Shown one piece after another: positions 8,810-20,000 of a stretch of 35,009 nt of DNA. The stretch comes from Marinilabiliaceae bacterium (GTDB lineage Bacteria > Bacteroidota > Bacteroidia > Bacteroidales > Marinilabiliaceae): contig JAOZOF010000001.1 of NCBI GenBank assembly GCA_029933425.1, positions 1 through 35,009 of the forward strand, given 5' to 3'. A model generated the notes under the pieces. It made no database searches, had not been told where the DNA came from, and was given only the letters and a program-made list of their open reading frames with translations. A program made the translations under genes and the position numbers. How positions within the stretch are numbered: position 1 is the stretch's first letter; every line of letters begins with the position of its first letter.

Positions 8810-9031
8810 TTATAATGAAATTTCTTTTCTTACCGTCCTGGTCCCTGAACTAACTTCTACTTCAATATCTTTAGGCCAATCAGGTTTTGTTTTGATCGAA
8901 ACAAAGCTTTCACTTGAAATATCTATTGCCCTCAAAATATGTTTCTGCTTATCCATGACCCTGATATGCCCTGACAGCATTACATTGGAATGGATAATTA
9001 AATTGGGTTTCATATATGTGATTATCAGCAT
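8810..9031 (-). CDS. Small ORF at operon head; possible degenerate sorting-domain remnant
   Basis: An ORF of 73 residues from ATG 9031, or 67 from ATG 9013 (MKPNLIIHSN). It ends 54 bp before the chosen start of the FISUMP gene, so it would be first in the operon. It has no signal peptide or membrane segment. The pattern (NLIIHSN, SGHIRVMDKQ, IEVEVSSGTRTVRKEISL) follows the strand order of a T9SS type A sorting domain but lacks the YPNP start and the Gly-[IV]-Tyr core. It may be the 3' remnant of a lost sorting-domain gene, or a small functional beta-protein. The length and position make it plausible as a translated gene, but I do not recognise a function. Confidence 0.45.
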   Translation of the reverse strand: MLIITYMKPNLIIHSNVMLSGHIRVMDKQKHILRAIDISSESFVSIKTKPDWPKDIEVEVSSGTRTVRKEISL

Positions 9032-9121
9032 ACCGGTAATTTTTTAATCAATATAATGCTATAAGCAGCATTATGTCAAAAAAAGCAGGTAAGGTTTTGG
9101 TAAGGTGATTAAAGAAAAAAG

Positions 9122-9191
9122 AAAAAAAAAGGTAAAGTCTCAAAATGCTTAAACATTGATATTCAACATTAAGAGTAAAAAAAAAGGTAAA
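9122..9191. repeat. Pair of 15-nt direct repeats in the divergent promoter region
   Basis: A nine-A tract followed by GGTAAA occurs identically at 9122-9136 and 9177-9191, spaced 55 bp. A looser copy is near 9077-9095. They lie between the divergent FISUMP operon and the TPR regulator gene, and could be regulator sites or simply bent A-tract DNA. Confidence 0.5.
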
Positions 9192-9218
9192 TTGTAATAA
9201 ATTCTTAAAATTTGTAAC

Positions 9219-9247
9219 TTTGATAGAGTAAAATATGTATATATTTG
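9219..9247 (+). promoter_or_regulatory. Candidate Bacteroidota-type promoter for the TPR regulator
   Basis: TTTG at 9219-9222 and TATATTTG at 9240-9247 are 17 nt apart. They match the Bacteroidota -33 (TTTG) and -7 (TAnnTTTG) elements. The predicted transcript would start about 20 nt before the ATG at 9273. A second possible -7 element, TAACTTTG, overlaps at 9215-9222 with TTG at 9192. Confidence 0.6.
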
Positions 9248-9272
9248 ATAATACCTAACCTTACATTTTAAT

Positions 9273-11015
9273 ATGAAACATCATCACGTCATATTATTTC
9301 TCATATTTTTCATTCTCTCAGGATTTGCAGTTCAGGGACAAAACGGTAAGGACAGTTTACTTCAACGTTTAACAGTTGCCAAAGGTGAAGACCGTTTGCA
9401 TACCATCGACCGACTGCTGGTTTATACCATTTACAATGATCTCGATACTTCGTATTACTATGCTACTACCTTACTGAAAGAGGCAAAGGAACAGGAAAGT
9501 ATTTTGTACGAATCACTGGCATACAGCTGGCTGACCGTTTACAGCTTTTTCAAAGGTGAGTATTACAAAGGCGAGGATTACATTAAAAGAGCTATCAAGA
9601 TACAGGAACAGTTAAAGGATACCATGGACCTCGGCAACTCATACATCAACTTAGTGATGATATATGCCGAAACAGGCAGATACAAACAAGCCATAGAATC
9701 GGCATTTAAAGCTCTTCATCTGTTCAAATCGATAAACCACGAACACGGCATCATTGTAGCCAACGGCAACATAGGTATAATGTACAATAAGCTGCAGGAT
9801 TATGAGAATGCAGTAAAATATCTGAAAAAAACCGCCGGTCTGATGATAAAATACAAGGAGTTCAGCAATCTCGGCGAACTATACAACAACATGGGGATAT
9901 CGTACTACCACATGAACAATAATGACAGTGCTATCGCCTATTATCAGAGATCGATAAAAGAGTACAACAAAAACAAAGAGATAAAAGGAACTGCAAGAGC
10001 CTATCTCAACCTCGGTAATGTTTATGCATATAACATCAAAAATTACGACTCTGCATTCCACTATTACGATAAGGCACTTGCCTCGTCGAAAGGGGTTATC
10101 GATGCTCTTAAAACAAAAGTAAACAGCAATAAAGGTAAAGTGTATACACAGATCGGAGATTACAAAAATGCAGAGAAACACCTTACACTTGCACTAAAAC
10201 AGGCGAAGGAAAGCAATGATCTGACAGAACAGATGGACAGCTACGAAGAACTGTTCAACCTTTACAAAAAAAGAAATAACTACCCGAAAGCAATGGAGTA
10301 TTTTGAAAAATACAATGAGATAAAAGACTCCATAAATGTTGCCAACGCCCGGGTTACAATAGCCAATCTTGAAGCAAAGTTCGAGAATGAAAAGAACCTG
10401 TTGAAAATAAAAGAACTAAATATTCAGCGCGAAGCAGACAGGAAAATAAAGAAACTTCTTTTCATCGGTATGGTACTGCTTGTATTGGTTATGATACTTA
10501 TCATATTGATATTCATCCAGAAAAGGAAAAAAGCACGGTTAAGAAGAGAGTTACTGAAAGCTGAAAAAGAAAAACTTGAAAAAGACGTCCAATACAAAAG
10601 CCGTCAGCTTACCTCACAGGCACTGATGATGATGCAGAAGAACAATATCCTCGATGAGATGTTAGGATCACTGAAAGAACTGAAATGCATCAAGGAGGAC
10701 TCAAAACAGATGTTGCAAAAGATAACACGGCAACTGAAGAACAGTATTAATTCAGAAGAGGACTGGGATACTTTCAAACATTATTTTGAGGAAGTGAACC
10801 CTGATTTTTATTCAAAACTTTTAAATATCAATAACAAAATAACCCCTTCGGAGCTTAAACTCGGCGCATTGATAAAACTTAACTTTAACATTAAAGAGGC
10901 TGCTTCACTGCTCAACATCTCGCCCGACAGCGTTAAAACCACACGACATATTCTGCGAACAAAGCTCGGCCTGAGCACTAATGAGAATATCCATGAGTTT
11001 ATGAATAACCTGTAA
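9273..11015 (+). CDS. Membrane-anchored TPR sensor with C-terminal LuxR-like helix-turn-helix
   Basis: This 580-residue protein has a signal peptide (about 1-23), then TPR repeats from about 40 to 370 with typical signatures (YINLVMIYAETGRYKQAIE, LNLGNVYAYNIKNYDSA). A charged coiled coil follows, one membrane helix at about 395-416, and a second coiled coil. The C-terminus (about 515-580) reads TPSELKLGALIKLNFN, then KEAASLLNISPDSVKTTRH, which is a LuxR/GerE-like helix-turn-helix. The topology puts the TPRs in the periplasm and the DNA-binding end in the cytoplasm. It is therefore a one-component transmembrane regulator, a form common in Bacteroidota. It is divergent from the FISUMP operon and convergent with the giant-protein operon; control of the former is inferred. 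A second, ruined copy lies at 29081-29262. Confidence 0.85.
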   Translation: MKHHHVILFLIFFILSGFAVQGQNGKDSLLQRLTVAKGEDRLHTIDRLLVYTIYNDLDTSYYYATTLLKEAKEQESILYESLAYSWLTVYSFFKGEYYKGEDYIKRAIKIQEQLKDTMDLGNSYINLVMIYAETGRYKQAIESAFKALHLFKSINHEHGIIVANGNIGIMYNKLQDYENAVKYLKKTAGLMIKYKEFSNLGELYNNMGISYYHMNNNDSAIAYYQRSIKEYNKNKEIKGTARAYLNLGNVYAYNIKNYDSAFHYYDKALASSKGVIDALKTKVNSNKGKVYTQIGDYKNAEKHLTLALKQAKESNDLTEQMDSYEELFNLYKKRNNYPKAMEYFEKYNEIKDSINVANARVTIANLEAKFENEKNLLKIKELNIQREADRKIKKLLFIGMVLLVLVMILIILIFIQKRKKARLRRELLKAEKEKLEKDVQYKSRQLTSQALMMMQKNNILDEMLGSLKELKCIKEDSKQMLQKITRQLKNSINSEEDWDTFKHYFEEVNPDFYSKLLNINNKITPSELKLGALIKLNFNIKEAASLLNISPDSVKTTRHILRTKLGLSTNENIHEFMNNL

Positions 11016-11032
11016 ATTCCTTAACATTAATA

Positions 11033-11065
11033 AGCGAGGGCATGGTTATTAGCCATACCCTCGTT
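11033..11065. terminator. Hairpin between convergent genes
   Basis: Arms CGAGGGCATGG (11035-11045) and CCATACCCTCG (11053-11063) pair with one internal mismatch around a 7-nt loop. The hairpin lies 18 bp after the regulator stop and 25 bp from the stop of the giant gene. T-runs on either side are weak, so terminator activity in both directions is plausible but not strong. Confidence 0.5.
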
Positions 11066-11089
11066 ACACATGTATGTTTAAAGTGATTC

Positions 11090-14000
11090 TTACTTAACCA
11101 ACAATTTTCTGTTGATCACTTTCTCATCAGTTTCTATCTGCACAACGTAAATCCCTTTACGCAGGCTTCCGATCCTGATGGTCTGTGTCTCATCACCGTT
11201 CCACTCTCTGCTGATCAGTACAGCACCCGACATATCCACAAGTTTTATCGACTTCACTTTGTTGTTGCCGAAATAAGCCGTGAAGAATGTTGTACACGGA
11301 TTCGGGTATATCACAAGGTTATCCTCTGCTATCTCAAGTTCCGTATTTGTGGAGATTGAGTAGAAAATGTTAACCTTGGCCGTTGCTGTTGCTTTTCCAT
11401 CGCTTACCAGCAAAACAAAGGTCAGAACAGTATCCTTGTTGATGACCGGTGCCGTGAATACCGGGCTCATGCTATACTCATCATCAAGTGTAATTCCGTC
11501 AGGCGGAAACCAGTGATAGGTCAGGTCATCGCCGTCGGGATCAGTTGAACCTGAAGCATCAAGTGAATACTGCTTACCTGATTCCACGTAGAAGCTGCTG
11601 CCAGCCTTGGCAACCGGAGCAGAATTATCCTTGTCGATGGTCCATGTTACCGAAACAGTGTGTGTACCCGAAAGTCCGCTGCTGTACTTGTGCAGGCCTG
11701 TGAGGTCGAGCGACAATGTGTAATCACCCGATTCGCTTGTCATGCCATCCAGTCCGGTAACTTTGTAAACAAGATCGGATACCTTCTGAATTGTTACACT
11801 GCCCGGGAGAACCTCTTCGTTGCCGTTGTGAACAAGTTTCAGCAGAGAAACATCAGGAGTTCCCTCCATCAGTTTTTCGGAAACTGTGAACTCAATGTCT
11901 GAAGGATGATCAGGATATGTACCTGAAAGATCCTGCCATACGGCATCAAAGGCTGTCTGATCGACAAATGCATCGATCTGAGCAGTACTGTAATTACCTT
12001 CTGAGTTCACAATATGAACTTCGATAACAAAGTTACCCGGAGACGTAATGGTTACGGGAACAGACACTTCACCAGACTGAACTTTGTCTAATGCTCCAAG
12101 CAGGGTAAGTGTTCCGAAATCGTTCCTGTAAACTTCTACCTTGACATTGTCATCCGCAACATCCATCACCACATCGAATGATGTAACCGAGGTAATGTTA
12201 TCAGTATTGGAATAGCCAAGGTCAGGAGTGATCCTCAGACCAGCAGCTTCAACAGGTACTGACCTGTCGACAACCCAGTTGAACTCCTCAACTCCCGAAC
12301 CTCTGTGACCTGCCTTGTCAACCACATTCTCCATATTCACTTTCAGGGAGTAACTGCCCTCATAGTAAGTAAGAAGCCTGAATTGTGTCAGGTACCATAT
12401 GTTATTGCCGATAGAGTCAAAGTGTACCTGTGACATAGGCTGCTGCATTCCGTCTTTCCACAGATCGATAGAACTGATGTCAACGCCTGATACAGGCTCA
12501 CTGAATTCTATGGCAATGCCGGAGTAGTGATGGCCATCGTAACCGCCCTTGCTGTCAGGGGTGAATGAAACAACCGATGGCGGCGTAGTATCCATTGTCC
12601 AGGTCACAGTCTGCTCTGTCAGGCCTTTCTCTCCGTCGAGGTTGGCAATACCCGGCATGTCAACAACCAGAGTATATTCACCGTCCTCAGCCATCGAAGC
12701 ACCTATTCCGGATACTTTGAACAACTGCGACTCTACATCCATTTTAGTAACTGTCAACGAACTGCTGACAACCGTTCCATTGTGTTTAAGAGTGAATCTT
12801 TCAGGAACAACGGTATATTCATCAACAGGCATGTTGAAATGGACCATAACATAATCGAACGATGATGTTATCAATGTGTCGTCTGCCACACCAATGAAAT
12901 CATCAACGGCAGGAACTGTCAGGAACTGTGTCCATCCCACATGTTCGCCATACTTACCTTTGTTGCCGCCCATATCGGATATCTCGGCTGTTTCAACAGT
13001 AAGTACGTAGTAGCCGTTTCCAGTGGTAAGGGCAGACAGATCGAGATCATATGTAAAGTCATCGATCTTAGTTATTACTACAGCTGAACTCATGATATCA
13101 TCACCGCCCTGCAGTCTCAGTGTCATATCTTCCCAGGTGAATGTAGCAGGATCGATCTTACAGTTGAATTTAACCGTAATGTTGCTCACCTGTTGTGTTA
13201 CAAAATTCTTGGGTGCTCCGTCGATGGAAACTACATAAACAGGATTGTCATCCTTCAGCTTCCATACAACGGTATACTCATGATCACCAACTTCCTGCAG
13301 ATCGTCAACAAAATGGAACTTGTTCTCGTAAATCGGCTCTTTGCCGTCGGGCAGAGTAACGAATGTAAGCCACGCATTGTCGGGAGGAATGACCTGCCCG
13401 TCACTGTTGCGTGTAATGCTTGCTATCTCGTATCTGCCGTTGCCCGGATCGTCCAGCACTACATAGTTCCAGCCCCTTAACTTGTTAACCACTTTAAGAG
13501 TGTTAGTGTAATCGGGGTACCTGATGTTACCGTCAAACGCAGCGGCCTCGGCACCAAACACATCGTAAACAACGCTGCCCTGAGACAGGTAGATGGCATC
13601 AGGCTGCTCTTTGATGTCCTGAACCTCATTTACAAGGAAGTCATTGATACCGTCATCGTTGGCTCCGTACACTTTAATACTCCTTATCAACTCGTGCAGC
13701 TTGGCTCCGCTGACTAAGCTCAGGTCAGGATTTCCCCGGCTGTCGAGATGTGTTACCTCAGTCTTGTAATCCACAAAGTGACCAAGCAGATCGCTTGTGA
13801 ACCACCACTGACCTATGGCAGTTGACTTAGGTGCAATGTTGCCGAAATCGATATTCGTCAATCCAAGCTGACGCGGCTGTCCGTTAAGGTTAGAACCTAT
13901 AAGTGCAAAGTGAATGGCAAGTCCTTTTTTGTTATCAACTATCTCGGGCTGTGCCGATTCTATCCTGACTTTTCTGGCTTCGCCATAACCGTTGTTCTCT

Positions 14001-17000
14001 ATCATCACTGCAAGTTCAGCAGGAACAACAGGTTCTACAACATTTTCCGTCAGTGCATCATCACCGAGAATGTCGCGCTGCATGAAGTAATGCAGGAACA
14101 GATCAGGCGACGGATCAACTTCAAGAGTTACCGGCATCAGTTGCTTTGTAACAACCAGATTGGTGAACGGATCGAGATAAGAGAATGAACCACCGAAAGA
14201 ATAACTTTCAGGAACCGTCGGGGCAGCTCCTTTCTCAGGTATGAACAGAATGGTAGCACTACCTTTCTTTCCTGCATCAAGAACACCGGTACTGTCTATT
14301 CCGGTAAGAATATCCAAAGCTTTTGTCTCGATCTGGAACAGGTCATTACTGATAGCTCCTTCCGAATTCCTCACCTCAAGGTTAAGCTTGATATTCCGCA
14401 TTGGTATTGAATCATGGCCGTTGTAAATGGTCAGAGTTCCTTCGAATGCTTCACGTGTCATCACAAGCTTTTGTGAGATCTTAATGGTAACAGACGCACA
14501 GACTGATGAACCTCCGCCTTCTGACGCCTCTTTCATCGTTTCCATTGCTTTCATCTGCATATCACCAACCGATTCATATCCTCGATTCAGGGCATACAAG
14601 GTGATAGCATCCATTCCTGCCCTTTTCGCATCAATTATTGTTTTATCAATAATATCAGGATATTCAGATGTCGGTGAGTATATACCTTTACCCCACGCTT
14701 CCATTGTTCTGTTCCATCTGTTCACAACATAATCTATCTCTTCATTCGAGATATCTGTTCCATACATATGTAACTTAATGGAATCTGTTTTTGCCGGGCT
14801 GAAAGTCGATCTGTCTCTGAATATCTGGATGGTTTCATCGAAGAAGTCAAAGAAACTCTCTTTAGTTCCCCATTCAAAAGTGCCAAAATATTCGGCCATT
14901 TCTTCACGTGCCAGGGTGTCGTTTTTAGCCACATATTTCAGATCTTTAATAGCCTGCACCATAATTGGAGACAGCTTACTGTAGTAACTTGTGTCTTCCT
15001 GTGTCACCATTGCACTCTTAAACGGAAACTCTCTCGCAACTCCGCCAGAGCCCGGAGGTCCTCCACCGCCACCGGCTCCACCTCCACCTGCGCCTCCTGA
15101 ACCTAAACAAACCTCAATAGTACCGATAACACCTAATACACATCCCAGATAAGGTACACATCCTGCAACATCGGAAGCACTAATACCATCCATAGCACCG
15201 GAAGCACAACCTGCAACGCTAAGAGCTGCTCCTACAGGACCTGACAGCAAATCTCCAAGACATCCGATTATAGAAAGTAATCCTTTGATCTTACAAGGAT
15301 CACAGTCTTCTGTAGAAGCTGTGACAGATGGTTCGGTTGAGTAAACTTCGTAATCACCACCAGTATCTCCTATCGCTGGCCCGATACCGCCGCCACCGCA
15401 GCAGCCTCCCCAGCCGTCACCTCCACCGCCGTCTCCCGGACAATATCTTCCTGAAAAAGAAAAGATAACTCCTGCCCTGTGCCATTTATGATCTGCACCA
15501 CACTCAAATCCATAAATTGTAACTGCATAATCAGAACAATTTCCGTCTGAAGTAATGCTTGATGCAGATTTCAATTTATCATTGCTACCATTCTTTTCCG
15601 GTTGAGCCGAAGAGGCATCTTTGCGCCGCATTGTCACAGGAACCTGAACTGCCTGTTGTGCAAGAATATCTATTTTCGGGAAGTTAAAGATCCATTCATA
15701 TTCAGGATCGTTATCTGGAAATTTCAACTCAGTATCCTCAGCTGTGATCAGCCCTTTGTTAGTAAGAGTAACCATGAAAGTATACGTTTCATCTCCCTGA
15801 AGCTGAGGCATTACTTTGGGCATCTCCATTACAACCACAGGCGCGGGAACATTGGTCTCGAACTTCATTATCAGATCTATCTGATACTCATCCTCAATAT
15901 CGGTTTCGATCACATCCCAGGTATATGTGATTGCCTGGAAGTCGAGGAAAACCGACTTATTCAATGTCCTTCCCGGATCGATCACGATCGGATTTCTGTA
16001 GCCTTCATGTTTATCGGCTTCAACGGTTAAGATGTAATTACCTTCAGGAATGCTGTCGACAGTGAACACTCCTGTTGAATCGGTGAAACCGTCTCCTATT
16101 ATCTTACCCGAATACGGATGACGCAATACCACATGCGCACCCGAAACATGCGGAGCACTGTCGGTGTTGTATGTGTAAACATCCACAACATCCACCTTCA
16201 GGTTTCCTTTGTCCTCAGAAACAGCTTCGATGATATAAGGAACTGAAAGGTCGTCTCCGTTGGATACATGCAGAGCCATGTTACCTTTGAACGGCAGGTT
16301 CAGAGGTGCATCCTCGCCGGGAAGCAGCATCAGTGTGATCACTGTGGTGTCACCCGGCAGAATGTTATCAATGGTATCGGGAGAAACAAGCGACATGAAA
16401 TCAACATCAGGCAACTCTACGGCTACTTTACCTGTTTCGCCTATACCGTTGTTGTTTATCCTCAACTCAAGGTATCTCGTCTTACCTTTTGTCATGGTAG
16501 TGTTGATACTTGAGGGATAGCTCTCAAGATGTCCCTGAAGAGCCTGACAGAAGTAGTATCCGTCAAATTCAAACGACACATCTTCATCCGATGTCGCTTT
16601 AAGCGGGAACTGAATGTAGTTCACACCCGGTGTTACCTTTGTCCCTGTAACCACATAGTGCAGTTCGGCAGTAGCCCCGCCTGCAAGAGTTGCAATGGTA
16701 TCTATCTTGAGCTCACAACCTTCAGGAAATTCATCAGACCCGAGAGTAACATTTGTAAGCGGAATATTGCTCCTGTTACGAATTGCAATGACTCCCGTAT
16801 CGGGAATACTGCGTTTGATGTTCCAGACAAAATAGTCTTTCGAAACGCGTTCCATTCCCATTATGTCAAAAGCATCCTGCTCATCGGTAAGTCCCTGGCC
16901 GGGATAACATGCCCCGATAATGTAATGTCCCGTTTCGTAATCGAACGGTTCAAATGTTGTGCTGTAATCACCTGTAGCATCGGTTGTAACATTTATAACC

Positions 17001-20000
17001 CTGCGCAGGTTTTCTGAGATAACATACACATCAACGTCGGCATTTGCAGCAGGCGAACCGTCATACATTACAGCCTTTCCACTGATATCCACCGGCCCTG
17101 CTTTTTTAAGTATTTCGGTATCCGTTGAGGCAGTTGCCGAGTAAGACGGAAGGATCGTAAGGTCTCCCGAAGAAGCATTGTTGTTTTCATAAACAAGTTC
17201 TGACACCTTAAACTCAGGATTTACCTTTGCAAGAACCTTGTAAGTTCCTGTGTAATCAGGTATGGGAAGTATCTCAATGAACGGGACCGTTGAACCCGAA
17301 GGTATCGGATCAGGCAATGCAGCTTCAAAGATCAGCGAATCACTTTCTTCGAGCACATCATTCTCCGACAGGTAGAATTTAACTGCAATGCCGGACGGAG
17401 CCGTTCCGAAACCATTGTTCATCACATTGGACTGTACCCGCAGGAACCCTCCTGCAATTACAGAATCTTCACTCAGCTCAATGTCGGTAAGCTCAAGGTC
17501 TGCTTTGTTAATATCGGTAACATAGGCATACACAATCCCGGGAGAAAAACCCGGTGCTTCAGCCTTGATGGCTACCATCTGGTTCCCATCCTCAACTCCG
17601 TCGTCCTTGGTCTTAACGGGTACACGCAATGTTGTTTCTCCCGCAGGAATAGTTACCGTTGCAGGGAGCCACATTTCGCTGGTATCGTTCACCGAAAGTG
17701 AAACCTCAAGATCGGAACCGGCAGCAGTATTCCTGAATACCGACAATGTTCCTGCTTTGTCAAGCCCCTCTTTGAACGAGGCCTGATCAACAGTAAGGGT
17801 GAAAGCAGGACCGTCGTTGTCGATTATGGTCATCGTTTTGCTTACAACGCCTCCGCTTGCGGCAGGGGCACTGCAACCGCATGAGGAAATGTAAACCGCT
17901 GCTGATACTTTGATGTCTCTGAAGCCGTCAACAAGGGCATTGTCGATAACCCCGATATTGATCTTCTTCGACATCTCATTTGGAGAAAGAGTGATAGACG
18001 TCGGAAAATATACCGCATTCGGCACATCAACCGAAATGTTGATCCTGAGTGTTCCCTCTCCGGAACCAGTTCTGCGGATTATGCCCCAGGTTGCGTAAGG
18101 CCCGGCTCCTTCAGAAACTGTATCGTTGGCTATCTCCAGCTCTATCACCGGTATATCATCATCAGTGATCACCGTAAAAGCCTCAGCAGTTACCAGTCCT
18201 TTGGAACTTGCCATTAGCTTAACGCGCTGATCGATCTCGGGTGAAATGTCATCCGTAACAACGATCTTTGCGGTAACCGAATTCTCATTGCCGGGTATCG
18301 TGACTGACACCGGGAACGACCATTGTGATGATCTGTCGGTGGCAAGGTAAACCACGGTTGGATCAGGTATTGTGAGATCCCGTGATATGTCAACTGTTAC
18401 CGTATCCCCTTCATGCAATGTATCAGGAAGTAAGGTTACAGAAAGTGATGGTACCTCATCGTCAAGTATAGTGATCTCTTTCGACAAGGGATCAAAACCG
18501 GCTGCCGAAGCGGTCAGTGTGACCGTCCTTGACCCGTCAAGTTCTGAATTATCGATAACACCAAGATCAAATATGCCTGATGCGCTGCGGGCAGGTATGG
18601 TTACCGATGACGGCAGGTCAAGCTGTCCTGCCTGAGAAGCTGTCAGCGTAAGACTCAGATCATTCACTGTGTTACCGCTGCGAGATACGTAGCAGCGGAC
18701 TGTTCCTGAATAATCCTCTTTGATATCGGTTACGGGAACGGTAAGGTAGATCTTCTCATTGAAAAGGATCCGGTTAGGAGTACTCGCTTTGTTGTTGTCT
18801 GTACTGCCCGGCTCCTCGATAAGTTGTGATGACGGGTAAAGGTTTACTTCGATGTATGCCTCTCCTGAAAAGTTAAGTATTTCTGGAACAACAAACGAAA
18901 AACTCCTTTGCCTTGTGCTGTCCTGTTTCAGGACACCGGAGAACCCGGGAGAACCTGTCAGGTTAACCCTGAGGCCTGAAAGCGAGATGAGTGATACCTT
19001 CTCAGTCCATCCTCCCACAGCATCAGCACCGCCTGTATTCTTCACATCCCAGCTCACAACGATAGTATCGCCCGGATCATAAGTTGTATGATCGGTCATT
19101 ACATTCTGCACAAGCATATCGGGCATTGGCTTAGCAGTAACAACAAGCTTTTGTTGCTGTGTGCTCACGTTGTTATCGTTATCGGTCTCTGGAATGTTGT
19201 TGTAGTTATCAACCTTTACCAGGAGGTAGTAATCTCCGGCATTACCGGCAGGCACACTCACTGTTATTTTCTGAGTGTACGAACTGTCACTCTTCAAGGT
19301 GTAATTACATACGATCCTCCCGATCATCATATCATCGGATGATAGCTTGTCATCGGCAGAGATATAAACCGTGTTATACCACGACCTGCCCGAACGGGTT
19401 GAGCCCGCTCCCTGATTCTTAATGGTAAATTCAACATCAAACGGATCAGTTGTCAACACACTGTCATTTGCCGTTACTGAAGTTATGACAAGGTCGGGCA
19501 GGTTACGAACGGTAAACATCTGCACATCCGTTGAGTCGTATCCGCACTGATTGAACGATTTCACATACCACCGGTAAGTACTTCCGTACTCCAGGGCGTT
19601 CACATAGGTTGATGTACCGTAGATGTTTTTTCGGTAAGCTGTAGCCGGCACAGCATCCCCGTCTTTCCAGATGTACACACTGTAACTGATGGCATTTTCT
19701 GCAGGCTGCCAGTAAAGGCTGAACGCATTATCCAGATCTGCTGCATTATCGGCAGGAACAAGTGTTCCCGCTTTTCCCACAGGACCGCAATAGGCATTGA
19801 GGATGTCTGGATTGCTGTAATCCGGAACATGATCGGCCACAAAAGTCTGCGTTTCGGTGATGTCATAGATCTTGTTGTTATTCACGTCGTAATACCTGAA
19901 GGTAATGACCTCGCCCGAGGCAGAGTTACTGAACAGACGGATCTTGAACACCATGGTATTAGTAGGCGTAAACTTTACGGAAGCAGTCTGTGCCCCTCTG

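Noticed and set aside
9053-9074. Hairpin with 8-bp arms ATAATGCT/AGCATTAT as a terminator
   Set aside because: AT-rich, no T-run in a useful direction, and it lies in a divergent region where no transcript should end.
16529-17017. 162-residue plus-strand ORF rich in Cys opposite the giant gene
   Set aside because: Antisense to well-defined beta domains of the 3058-residue protein; composition is what the reverse frame would give.
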